Source of the DNA: JAUIET01 sp039111475
GTDB taxonomy: Bacteria > Pseudomonadota > Gammaproteobacteria > Pseudomonadales > JAUIET01
Direction: 5' to 3'
DNA: 64,000 bases
NCBI GenBank assembly: GCA_039111475.1
Contig: JBCCIP010000001.1
Span: 186,001 to 250,000, forward strand
The stretch's first letter is position 1. Each line of letters starts with the position of its first letter. Shown here piece by piece: positions 1 to 8,622 of the stretch. The position numbers and the translations under genes were made by a program. Below the pieces are notes generated by a model. That model made no database searches and was not told the origin of the DNA. It worked only from the letters and a program-made list of their open reading frames with translations.

Positions 1-419
1 AGTTCAATTACATTCAAGATCGTCACTGCCTGACGTGTTGAAACCACGGGAGTTTTATTGACCTTGCCCAGTAAGAGTAGGTCTGTCTTATGACCTGTCA
101 CCAGATAGTCCACTGAACGTGATATTGCCGTTGCAATAATTTTGATGTCAACAAGATCAGGAGATAGATCAAACTCTGGAATCGATATGAAAAGTTGAGC
201 ACAAGCGCTAATTGTGCTCAAGATCAAATCAGCTTGATGCCGAGTAGTATAGCGCTTTAGATTTTCGCAGGAAAGCACGCGATCGAGCTCATTGAGCTGT
301 TCAAGCGAGGTTACGAGTTCAAGTTTTTTCTCGAGCCAGCCGCTTTACAAGATAACGGAAGGTGTGTCTTTGGTAATCGGCGCGCCGATCAAAATCCCCG
401 CATCAAGAACGAGCAGCAC
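1..419 (-). pseudogene. PIN-domain toxin-like gene, interrupted and cut by the window edge
   Basis: Reading the minus strand from a GTG at 419-417 gives a PIN-domain start (LVLDAGILIG) and then an in-frame TAA at 347-345. The same frame continues after the stop with WLEKKLELVTS, VDIKIIATAI and DYLVTGHKTDLLLLGK, which are the usual later blocks of PIN toxins of the PIN_3 type. The frame is still open at base 1, so the 3' end lies outside the window. PIN toxins are metal-dependent RNases; here the stop splits the domain after about 24 codons, and the usual GD of the late acidic motif reads GH. No antitoxin gene is visible upstream, where the patatin gene ends at 510. I read this as a decayed orphan toxin; a sequencing error at the stop is the alternative. 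Confidence 0.6.
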
Positions 420-509
420 TCACGGAACCTAACGCTTCATCTGTACCGGCTCAGATCTAGTCTGATGTAATACACCTCACATCATCTGGCGACGTAAAGA
501 TTCGGCAGC

Positions 510-1958
510 CTAAAGGATCATGTGGCTCCGCCGATGTTCGTGTTTTTCGGAAATCGATTCAATCTCGATGTTTTTTAGAATGCCGTGCAGCGTTCGGCTG
601 ATAGCGCTTGAAGTCCTTATTTGAGCAAGCTTTGCCCAGCAAGCTCTTTGTCCCTCGGCTATCAATTCTTCAATATCGCTCTCCGACTTGTAGCTAAAAA
701 AGAACCGACGCAAATCAATTTGTTTGGTATCAAGTGAGATATTTATATCTCCATGGTACTGCTGATTGACCAGCTGCTGAAGTAACGATATGGGCTCACT
801 GATGGGCCTGCCGCCCAACCTCCCTAGAGAACTGTGGGCGCATTTTAGAACCTCCTTACCGATGTGGGTGACCACGCTCCTTGCAGAGGACGATACCGTG
901 AAACCAGGCTGAACTGGATCCGTAGCAATAAAGGGAATTGCCACCGGGTTCGCCATACTGACGATGAAATGATTTGCACCGTACAAGCGCGCAAGCTTTC
1001 TGAACGGTAGATCATCGGTAACAGAGCCGTCCACCCAGAGTTGTCCAGGTATGTACTTCACATTTCTTCCAGACTCACTCTTGGCATAAAGTTGAACTGG
1101 GTCAAATAGGCCGGGAATGGAAGAACTTGCTTTACAGGCGGATGAAATGGTCACGCGTGGGGTGGTAATAACATTAAGAAGTCGCGCTGTTTGATTGTGC
1201 TCGGCGGCTGCAACAGAAATATTGATGTAGCGCCCCGTTTTCTCGAAAGCCTCCTCAAAAGTTAGATCAGGCTCAACAAACTCGTCGACCATAGCATCCT
1301 TATAGCTAGACCTTACTTTTCGTGAGCTTACAAGAAAACCCAATAAGTCTGATCCTGATAGCCTATGGGCTCCGTAATCCGGAGATGTGTATCTATGCCT
1401 GACAAAATGACTCTTCAGTTCTTTATCCGAGTAAGTGCCTAGTTGCGCACACATCCATGATCCAGCACTAGACCCTGATATGACTTCGGGCAATAAATTT
1501 TGATCGATGAGCGAATCAACTACTCCCTGATGAAAGTAAATCAATCCTGCAGCTCCGCTAAGGGCCAGCGCAGACCGACCAAAGCAGTGGTTTGCACGAC
1601 GGAAAAAACTAAGCTTCTCGTCAAACCCGATATCAGCCGGTCCGGCATCAGCGATATTTAGTAGGCAAATGCAAACGACTTCAACATAGTCCTCGATTAG
1701 ATGTTTTGTCCCAAGCTCAGAATGCGAATAAAGTCTGGGGTTACCTATACCATCCTGATTCCCGTGTATGCCCTCATTTAGAACGGATATCATCCCGATG
1801 ATATCCCCTGAGGCTCGAAGACGAGAAAGCTTTTCATAACGATATCTAACACGATGCGCGTTATAGTCAGGATGCTCATCAATCATACGCCACTCATTAC
1901 ATCCTCTTACCTCTTCTAGCTCGCTCGCACGTGCTTCCCACTCGGTATAGCGTCCCAT
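510..1958 (-). CDS. Patatin-like phospholipase with DUF3336-type N-terminus
   Basis: A 482-residue serine acyl hydrolase predicted to cleave acyl esters from phospholipids or neutral lipids. The nucleophile elbow GSSAG lies at residues 162-166 (Ser164), the oxyanion stretch LSGAAGL at about 133-139, and the dyad aspartate in VDG at 310-311. The first 120 residues (W..A..L start, GTK..IEDYV near 83-91) resemble the DUF3336 region of yeast TGL- and SDP1-type triacylglycerol lipases. No signal peptide is seen, so it is probably cytosolic or membrane-associated. It is the last gene of a minus-strand run, 9 bp after the WS/DGAT gene. A lipase next to an acyltransferase suggests storage-lipid turnover or ester recycling. 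Confidence 0.85.
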   Translation of the reverse strand: MGRYTEWEARASELEEVRGCNEWRMIDEHPDYNAHRVRYRYEKLSRLRASGDIIGMISVLNEGIHGNQDGIGNPRLYSHSELGTKHLIEDYVEVVCICLLNIADAGPADIGFDEKLSFFRRANHCFGRSALALSGAAGLIYFHQGVVDSLIDQNLLPEVISGSSAGSWMCAQLGTYSDKELKSHFVRHRYTSPDYGAHRLSGSDLLGFLVSSRKVRSSYKDAMVDEFVEPDLTFEEAFEKTGRYINISVAAAEHNQTARLLNVITTPRVTISSACKASSSIPGLFDPVQLYAKSESGRNVKYIPGQLWVDGSVTDDLPFRKLARLYGANHFIVSMANPVAIPFIATDPVQPGFTVSSSARSVVTHIGKEVLKCAHSSLGRLGGRPISEPISLLQQLVNQQYHGDINISLDTKQIDLRRFFFSYKSESDIEELIAEGQRACWAKLAQIRTSSAISRTLHGILKNIEIESISEKHEHRRSHMIL

Positions 1959-1967
1959 AGTATTGGT

Positions 1968-3395
1968 CTACTTTTGGGCCGCTTTGCTGGCTGCGACCTC
2001 AAGCCGAGATATTGCCCAAGGCAAATAGACTGCTATGTTCTGTGAACTGGTGGCGACATCTGGACAGGCCACTACAGTGAAACAGAGTTTTTTCACGCAA
2101 GTAACAACAGTAATCAAGAGTGGATTTCCATGATCAATCACGGATGGGAGATACAGCGAATCGAGCTTACAACGGCCGAGATAGCGATCTTCTAAAAAGC
2201 CAGGCAGATTCGAGACCATTATATTCTGGCTAGGATCAATATAGTCCTCGAATCCGGCGGCTAGCGCAAGTCTCTCATTTACCATTGGCATAGCGGAAAC
2301 CAATTGTGCGCTGAGCGGTGAAAGCCCCCTCAAATAATTCTTGCCTTCTTCTGTTGAGGCTCGAATGCGTTCGACACGTTCAATGATATCCTCTGAATCG
2401 GTGGCCAAGTCAGCGAGAATAAAGCCGATCATATTACCTGCTTTTTCCTGACGACCTTCTCTTCGGAGACTGACGAGGTTGAGGGCAATCATCGTCTTTT
2501 CAGGAATTAAAGTAACCTCTTGGATGTAACGCTTCAGCGCATCGCCGATAATAGCTAAAACGATAACATTTATGGTAACGTTCAATTGCTCGGCGAGCCT
2601 TTTAAATCGCGCAAATTCTATGTCCTGCGTTGCAATGCGCCTTGCTCCGGATATCTTTGCGTTCAGTTGGGTTCGGGGAGCCCGGAAAGGAAGAGAAAGC
2701 GCCGCCGAGCCAAGTAAGAACTTTCCTGCGAGTTTTACTCCCGTAAGCTGCAAATCAATTATCGACCCGGCCAACCCGCGAGCGTCCCGAATCGTCTTCG
2801 AAGGCTTTCTCTGATGTGGCAGGCCTGCTGTGATCACCGCGTCGTGCTCAGCATCACTTTCCAAATGCTCCTCCGGGCAATGCCACACCGGAATGAAAGC
2901 ATCATCCCCGGCGATAGGCGTTAACCAATCAAACAATATTTTCATACCCGACATGCCATCAGCCAGTGCATGATGTATCTTGCAGAATATCGCGAACCGT
3001 TGCTTGCTCAGACCTTCGATAAGGTGAAGTTCCCACAGTGGCTTCGTCATATCGAGTGGGTTAGCGTAGAGTCTGGATACCAACTGCCCGAGTTCCAACT
3101 CTCCACCCGGTTTGGGTAATGCAGAATGTCGAAAGTGGTAGTCAATATCGATGGAGGTTTGGTCAACTGTCTCGAAAGCCGGAATAATCTTCTCGATTGC
3201 TCCTTTAGAAAGTATTTCGTTGAAAGGTCGCCGGTTAACGGAAAAGCCTCTCATTTCATTAAAGACAATTTTGAGAAATTGCTGGCCGCTGTTTGGAGGT
3301 TTCTTAAAAATCATCAAGCCTGCCATATGCTGCGGAGCTGCACGACTCTCTGTTCTCAAAAAGAAATTATCAGCTAATCCAAGCGGTCTCTTCAT
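1968..3395 (-). CDS. Wax ester synthase/diacylglycerol acyltransferase (WS/DGAT) family protein
   Basis: A 475-residue acyl-CoA:alcohol/diacylglycerol O-acyltransferase of the bacterial WS/DGAT family, which makes wax esters or triacylglycerols at the inner membrane. The catalytic HHxxxDG motif is intact as HHALADG at 141-147. The upstream PLDMTKPLWE block (113-122) matches the PLW motif, and a late VSNLPG segment matches the conserved C-terminal domain. Length is normal for the family (about 450-480). The start has a good ribosome site (AGAGGATAAGAAAG before ATG). It lies 53 bp after an SDR and 9 bp before a patatin lipase. An SDR plus ALDH plus WS/DGAT set could esterify alcohols made in the same pathway; the true acyl acceptor is unknown. 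Confidence 0.9.
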   Translation of the reverse strand: MKRPLGLADNFFLRTESRAAPQHMAGLMIFKKPPNSGQQFLKIVFNEMRGFSVNRRPFNEILSKGAIEKIIPAFETVDQTSIDIDYHFRHSALPKPGGELELGQLVSRLYANPLDMTKPLWELHLIEGLSKQRFAIFCKIHHALADGMSGMKILFDWLTPIAGDDAFIPVWHCPEEHLESDAEHDAVITAGLPHQRKPSKTIRDARGLAGSIIDLQLTGVKLAGKFLLGSAALSLPFRAPRTQLNAKISGARRIATQDIEFARFKRLAEQLNVTINVIVLAIIGDALKRYIQEVTLIPEKTMIALNLVSLRREGRQEKAGNMIGFILADLATDSEDIIERVERIRASTEEGKNYLRGLSPLSAQLVSAMPMVNERLALAAGFEDYIDPSQNIMVSNLPGFLEDRYLGRCKLDSLYLPSVIDHGNPLLITVVTCVKKLCFTVVACPDVATSSQNIAVYLPWAISRLEVAASKAAQK

Positions 3396-3448
3396 CTTTC
3401 TTATCCTCTTTCGTAGACCTGCACAAAAGTCAAACTCAGATTTGTCTT

Positions 3449-4240
3449 TTACATCTTGAACATTCTTGGCAACATGCGTTGGGGAATGAGCAACGGCGCT
3501 AGTACGGCTATCCAGGCATTTTTGCCGGTAAGAACCTGAGCCTTGTTCTGCTTAAAACCTTTATAAGCATCCGCGGCAATTTCATCTGGTGTGGAAACTC
3601 TTCCACTATCGAACAGCCTTTTCAAAAGAGAATTACCCTCGGCTTTATCGATGTTTGCTGTGGCCGCAAAGCTTGTCGCAACCGCAGCAGGCGTGACACA
3701 GGTTACTTGCACGTTGTAGGGTGCGAGCTCAGCTCTCATTGAATAGCTAAGAGCGTTAATGTACGATTTTGATGCGCCATATGCAGCAAAATTCTCCATT
3801 GGCATCATTCCCGCGGTCGATCCTACATTTATGATGCTTCCCTGGCCACGCTGTTTCATGTCATTCCCGAAAGAATGGCAAAGCTCTGTTAAGGTAACTA
3901 CATTCAGCTGTAACATTGAATTCAGCTTTTCAGTATCCGTATCGATAAACGGTCCATAACAAGCGAATCCCGCATTGTTTACAAGTACATCAACGTCATC
4001 GAGATTACTTTTGGCGTAATCATAGAGCGATTTTGCAGCATCAGGTGCGGCCAAATTCAGGGATAACGTACTTAGCAAGTTCTGTTTTGGATCGAGCTGC
4101 TGCTGCAGCTCCCTTAAACCTTCCTGACGCTGACTAACACCAAGGATCCTGTACCCATCCGCTAAAAAAAGTTTGGTGAGTTCTCTCCCGATGCCAGTAC
4201 TGGCGCCAGTTATGATTACTTGTTTACCGTTGCTTTTCAT
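3449..4240 (-). CDS. Short-chain dehydrogenase/reductase (classical SDR)
   Basis: A 263-residue NAD(P)-dependent oxidoreductase. The cofactor motif TGASTGIG is at 11-18, NNAG at 88-91, catalytic Ser141 and the YxxxK pair Tyr154/Lys158. The C-terminal tail (IAVLAPLLIPQRMLPRMF) is hydrophobic and basic, as in membrane-associated SDRs that act on fatty or steroid-like carbonyls. It sits in the seven-gene minus-strand run between a FAD lipoprotein and WS/DGAT. Interconversion of a fatty alcohol and aldehyde or ketone is a reasonable guess, but the substrate cannot be read from the sequence. Confidence 0.85.
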   Translation of the reverse strand: MKSNGKQVIITGASTGIGRELTKLFLADGYRILGVSQRQEGLRELQQQLDPKQNLLSTLSLNLAAPDAAKSLYDYAKSNLDDVDVLVNNAGFACYGPFIDTDTEKLNSMLQLNVVTLTELCHSFGNDMKQRGQGSIINVGSTAGMMPMENFAAYGASKSYINALSYSMRAELAPYNVQVTCVTPAAVATSFAATANIDKAEGNSLLKRLFDSGRVSTPDEIAADAYKGFKQNKAQVLTGKNAWIAVLAPLLIPQRMLPRMFKM

Positions 4241-4298
4241 GTTCTCTTATCTCTTCGCAAGCTCGTCTGCATAACCAACTCAACTCAAAAACAGTCTG

Positions 4299-6233
4299 CT
4301 ATGCGCTAGTTTGTTCGTTGACCGCTCGCCACGCTGCATCCCATGCGGCGTCCATGTAGGCCCGCGCTTCTGAGTCAGAGTTAGCGATCGAGATACGACC
4401 AAACTGCGCCCTGCCTAACTCGTGAGGGGCCTCGCCCTCGGGCCATTCGGGATCGTCCAGCGCGAGATAAGAATAGGCATAGCCGTGAGAGATTCGGTTG
4501 ACCGTAATTGCCCTAATTTCGGTCGCATGATCAAAGCCATAAGCACCCAGGATAGCCTGCAACTGTTTACGGATTTGGTCCTCATAGGTCTCAAAAGACG
4601 TTGCGTAGATTACGTGACGACCGAGTCTGAAAATATCTCTGCCTGAACCCCCCCTCTGAGAAACAGGGATTGGGGAAGCCATCATATACACTGCCATCGG
4701 ATCATCGGGACCTCTGGGTGGTTCATAGCCTCCCACCGCCATAGTGGGCGCCATGCTTACCCACTGGAATGGATCCTTGGGGCATTGAATCATAGACATG
4801 CCAAGTTTGGAAAATGCATGACCATTTTCCAAAAGCACGTTGGCGTACACAAATGGCGCTTTTACACCATATTTCAGTGCTTCTTTCTGTGGCTCGGACA
4901 TTTCGGGGCACAGGTGGGGTATCAGGCCGTTGTAACAGGCAAGAATGCAGCTTTTAGCAGTTACACGAAGAGGCTTTCCAAATTGCACGTAATCGACTTC
5001 GACTAGACTATCAGGCGTTTCAAACACTCCAACTACAGTACTGTTCAGCCGGAGGCGTATTTTCTCCTCATTTTTGTCTAGTGCATCATAGTCAAATTTC
5101 GCGATAGCAACATCTTCCACACCTCGCATAGCGGGCGCAACGTTGGGTATAAGCTGCTGGACCAACAGGCGCGCTACACTGGCATTACCGTCGGGGAACA
5201 TCTGCGCCTCGATCAAATCGTCTGCAAACCGCAGGCCCAGCGTTGCGGCGAGGTTGCCGAGCCACCCCATAGCTCTAAGTCCAGGAGAGCCAGCGCTAAT
5301 GGCCTCAAGTACCGACATATTCCAACCGGTAAGGCCCTGGTAGATCAGCAGCAACGCATCAAAGAGTGGCAGGGTTTCCTCTGCAAACCCAACGCGCTCA
5401 GTCAGAAACTGGTTGTAACTTACGGATTGAGCGTAGTCGTATTTTTGGCTTAATGAGAGATCGTCCAGATAGTCCTTCTCACCACCTAGGAATGCGCTCA
5501 GCTTGTCAATCTCTTCCTTGGGCAATGGTAAGTCTTGAATGGCTTTGGCATAGCCTTCTGCCCCATGAAAGTACTTAGCCCAGTTGCCATTCAGAACCAC
5601 GTGGCCATCGTGGCTTGGTAATGCCACTCCGTTATCCGCATCCACCTTGGCGGCCAGAGCGTAATCTGGAGGGGTCTGCTCGGTGATGGCATTCAGAACA
5701 GCCCGATCGAGCCCTAGCGCTTTCAGTAGAGCAGTAGATTCCTCGCTGAAATACCTGGCATTGTCGATGAAATTTGCCCCTCCAATGCCTAAAACCATTC
5801 TTCGATCCAGGTGGAACTCATTGCGCTTGGCATGGCCCCCGAAGTCATCATGGTTATCCAAAATCAAGATTCGAGCATCTGGCCCTATCTTTTCCCGGTA
5901 GTACCAGGCCGCCGCCAAGCCGCTCATCCCTGCGCCGACTACGACCAGGTCGTAGTGCTCATTCGTTGACTCGTACTCTTTCGGTTTCTCTCCGCGCCAG
6001 GCCAGTGCGTGAGCAACTTCATAGGATCCGTCGTGACTGCCGCGCATTCCCGTCAGAGACGGCGGGTAGCTTCTCCCCGAGCCCGGGGGTTCGAAATGGA
6101 GTGGCCCCTGTGAGGTGATCTTCACAGAAGAGCCCAAGTCGCCTCCGCAGGCCTGTAAAACAAGACCACCACTACCTATTGCGACACCATTGAGAAAATC
6201 ACGCCGAGTTATACTTTTCTGTACCTTATTCAC
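4299..6233 (-). CDS. Tat-exported FAD-dependent oxidoreductase, probable lipoprotein
   Basis: A 644-residue flavoprotein. The N-terminus carries a twin-arginine signal (ITRRDFLNG, Arg10-Arg11) followed by a hydrophobic stretch ending LQACGG, so Cys29 is a possible lipidation site. The dinucleotide-binding GAGMSG follows at 100-105, with a later glutamate-rich IREKI/LILDNHD region typical of amine-oxidase-like folds. The start is GTG at 6233, supported by CTGGAGCGCTTA just upstream; no closer ATG keeps the Tat signal. Twin-arginine export implies the folded FAD protein works in the periplasm. It lies between a TonB receptor and an SDR, which suggests early periplasmic oxidation of the imported substrate. 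I cannot name the reaction. Confidence 0.8.
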   Translation of the reverse strand: MNKVQKSITRRDFLNGVAIGSGGLVLQACGGDLGSSVKITSQGPLHFEPPGSGRSYPPSLTGMRGSHDGSYEVAHALAWRGEKPKEYESTNEHYDLVVVGAGMSGLAAAWYYREKIGPDARILILDNHDDFGGHAKRNEFHLDRRMVLGIGGANFIDNARYFSEESTALLKALGLDRAVLNAITEQTPPDYALAAKVDADNGVALPSHDGHVVLNGNWAKYFHGAEGYAKAIQDLPLPKEEIDKLSAFLGGEKDYLDDLSLSQKYDYAQSVSYNQFLTERVGFAEETLPLFDALLLIYQGLTGWNMSVLEAISAGSPGLRAMGWLGNLAATLGLRFADDLIEAQMFPDGNASVARLLVQQLIPNVAPAMRGVEDVAIAKFDYDALDKNEEKIRLRLNSTVVGVFETPDSLVEVDYVQFGKPLRVTAKSCILACYNGLIPHLCPEMSEPQKEALKYGVKAPFVYANVLLENGHAFSKLGMSMIQCPKDPFQWVSMAPTMAVGGYEPPRGPDDPMAVYMMASPIPVSQRGGSGRDIFRLGRHVIYATSFETYEDQIRKQLQAILGAYGFDHATEIRAITVNRISHGYAYSYLALDDPEWPEGEAPHELGRAQFGRISIANSDSEARAYMDAAWDAAWRAVNEQTSA

Positions 6234-6292
6234 TAAGCGCTCCAGTTCAGGTGAGAGTAACAGATAGAAATTGAATAGAGATAGAGCTTTGA

Positions 6293-8548
6293 CTAGTCGC
6301 CAAATCGGTAGATGATGTCGGCTCCCCAGGTACGCGGGGTGATCGGATATTGCCCGACAAGCACACCAATCAAATCGCGCGTATCGGCACCATTGGTGTA
6401 ATAGGCCTCATCGGTCACATTCTCCACAAACGCTCGAATCGTCAGGTTATCGCCGTAATTGAAACCGACACGGAAGTTTACTAGATCAGAAGACTCGACC
6501 GCTGTGCTCTCGGAATTATCAATACTGGAATAATAGTCATCGGAATAAGAATACTCTACGGTTCCGTACAGCTCATTATCACCCAAGGGAATAATGCCGG
6601 TTGCCGTGAAGAAGGCCGTAAACTCCGGGCTAACGGGCAAGGCGTTGCCGTTACAGCTACCACCCTCTAAGGTTGTGCATGTCTCGGGACCGATATCGTC
6701 GATCTCGGTATCGGACCAAGCCAGGCCAAGTGACAGGTTTATCTGGTCATGAGGCTGCCAATCGAATTCACCCTCAACTCCCTTGCCGGTCGCCTCTCCT
6801 ACATTTTCCACCACCGTCACCAGGTTCTGGAGAACCTGCTGCTGCAGGTCCGTGTAGTCATAGTAATAGGCAGACACGGAGTAGCCGAATGAACCATCAC
6901 CCACAAAGCCTTTGGCACCAATTTCGTAGGAATCAACTTCCTCTGGGTCGAATGAATTAACCTCCGCATTCGGTGCCGAGAAGGAGGTTGGGAAGCCAGG
7001 AACAATACTATCTACCTGGTAGCTGTCAAAACCCCCTGGTTTTGATCCCTGGGTAAAGGAAGCGTACAGGTTCAAGTCATCATTGGGTGCGTACTCCAAC
7101 AATACCCTTGCATTGGTATTGCTCCAGTCATCGTCAGATTTCACGGGTGCAGGCGTTTCATAGCCATAGAGCACTTCAAAGCGTCCAAAGATGTCATAAA
7201 GCCCGCCATCCGGTACCGCATTTGATATCTGGGTATATTCCTTTTCGTCGTAGTTGTAGCGCAAACCGACACTCAATCGCCAAGCTTCCGCAAAGGAATA
7301 GCCGACTTCACCATAAGCCGCATAGCCTGTGGTTTTGCCTTCACCACTGCCGGACTCCTGGTAACCCACTTCATTGGGTGTAAAACCTGGAAAGACGTTA
7401 CAAGACGGGAGCCCGATCAAAAATGTACAGACGGTCTCCTCGCCCATCGTAAACTGGAAATCGTTCTGGTACTCTTCGCGGAATGCGCTCGCCCCTACAA
7501 ACCAATCCCATGAACCGCCGCCCGTACTTACCAGGCGTAATTCCTGACTCAGGTATTCAGAATCGCCATCGTCCATGTAATCGATAAGTTCCAGTGGTGA
7601 GCCGTCAAAGTCTTCGCGATAGAAAGCGTCCGATTCGCGATAACCCGTCAACGAGCTCAGTCGTGCAAAGTCAAAATCATAGTCAATAAGGAGGATAAAA
7701 CTGGTTAGGTCATTGTCATTGCTGGTGTCATCGAGCAGGTTACTGGCAACCGTATTGATGTCGCCGGTCGCAGGCGTATCGAGAGTATCCCCCTCCATTA
7801 AGCTGTATAAGATACCTGATTGATCCCGATCTTCGTAATCGACAATCGCGTCAAGATTCAAGCGCTCACCACGGTACGACAGGGATAGACGAGCCGCCTT
7901 TTGCTCATCCCAGCCGAGATCATCTCCGCCCAGCGAATTGTCGACAAAGCCGTCAATATTGTCGTACATTCCTGAAAACCTCAGCGCCCAACTGTCGGAC
8001 AGCGGCGCGTTAAGAACCAGTCTCGCCCTCTCTTGACCTCGTTCGCCGCCACCGAGCATGACCTCGCCACCAAGTGCGCTAGGATCTGCTTTGGCGGTAA
8101 TCATATTGATTGCACCAGATGATGAGGCGCGACCGAAAAGCATGCCCTGGGGTCCCCGCAGGACCTCCACGCGTTCAATGTCGTGGAAGCTGGACATGCG
8201 GGGGTCGTATATACTATTTCTGTACATTCCCACTGACGGGTCGCCGCCATTGCCAAAATCATTCGTGGTAATTCCACGAACCGAGATAGTGCTAGAGCCA
8301 TTAGACCCGCCACCACCATTGCTTGAGATGCCTGGCACGCGGTCTATGAGGTCATTGAAATGGGTGGCGTTTATCTCGGTAAGGCTACCCCCACTGAACG
8401 CAGTAATCGCAATCGGTACTTCTTGCAGCGATTGCGTCCGCTTTTGCGCTGTTACCACAATTTCTTCGAGCACCTGTGCTTGAACCAAACAGGGCAAAAA
8501 GGAGGCCAACAAAAGAGATTTTTTGATTATTGACACTGTGCTTTTCAT
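6293..8548 (-). CDS. TonB-dependent outer-membrane receptor
   Basis: A 751-residue TonB-dependent receptor. A signal peptide (about residues 1-24, ending LVQA) precedes a TonB-box-like LEEIVVTAQKR. The plug domain follows, with IAITAFSGG and VEVLRGPQGMLFGR, and then a long beta-barrel ending in the typical aromatic terminus TWGADIIYRFGD. No SusD-like partner, carbohydrate enzymes or siderophore genes accompany it. The neighbours (ALDH, FAD enzyme, SDR, WS/DGAT, patatin) point to import of a hydrophobic organic nutrient. It is the third gene of the run starting at 10770, with a 74-bp gap to the aldehyde dehydrogenase. The ligand is inferred only from context. Confidence 0.92.
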   Translation of the reverse strand: MKSTVSIIKKSLLLASFLPCLVQAQVLEEIVVTAQKRTQSLQEVPIAITAFSGGSLTEINATHFNDLIDRVPGISSNGGGGSNGSSTISVRGITTNDFGNGGDPSVGMYRNSIYDPRMSSFHDIERVEVLRGPQGMLFGRASSSGAINMITAKADPSALGGEVMLGGGERGQERARLVLNAPLSDSWALRFSGMYDNIDGFVDNSLGGDDLGWDEQKAARLSLSYRGERLNLDAIVDYEDRDQSGILYSLMEGDTLDTPATGDINTVASNLLDDTSNDNDLTSFILLIDYDFDFARLSSLTGYRESDAFYREDFDGSPLELIDYMDDGDSEYLSQELRLVSTGGGSWDWFVGASAFREEYQNDFQFTMGEETVCTFLIGLPSCNVFPGFTPNEVGYQESGSGEGKTTGYAAYGEVGYSFAEAWRLSVGLRYNYDEKEYTQISNAVPDGGLYDIFGRFEVLYGYETPAPVKSDDDWSNTNARVLLEYAPNDDLNLYASFTQGSKPGGFDSYQVDSIVPGFPTSFSAPNAEVNSFDPEEVDSYEIGAKGFVGDGSFGYSVSAYYYDYTDLQQQVLQNLVTVVENVGEATGKGVEGEFDWQPHDQINLSLGLAWSDTEIDDIGPETCTTLEGGSCNGNALPVSPEFTAFFTATGIIPLGDNELYGTVEYSYSDDYYSSIDNSESTAVESSDLVNFRVGFNYGDNLTIRAFVENVTDEAYYTNGADTRDLIGVLVGQYPITPRTWGADIIYRFGD

Positions 8549-8622
8549 ACGTTTCCACCTTGTTAGAGAATATACATTTTATGTTTGACTAATATGTAGT
8601 GAGGGTTTTTGTGGATGCAGAA

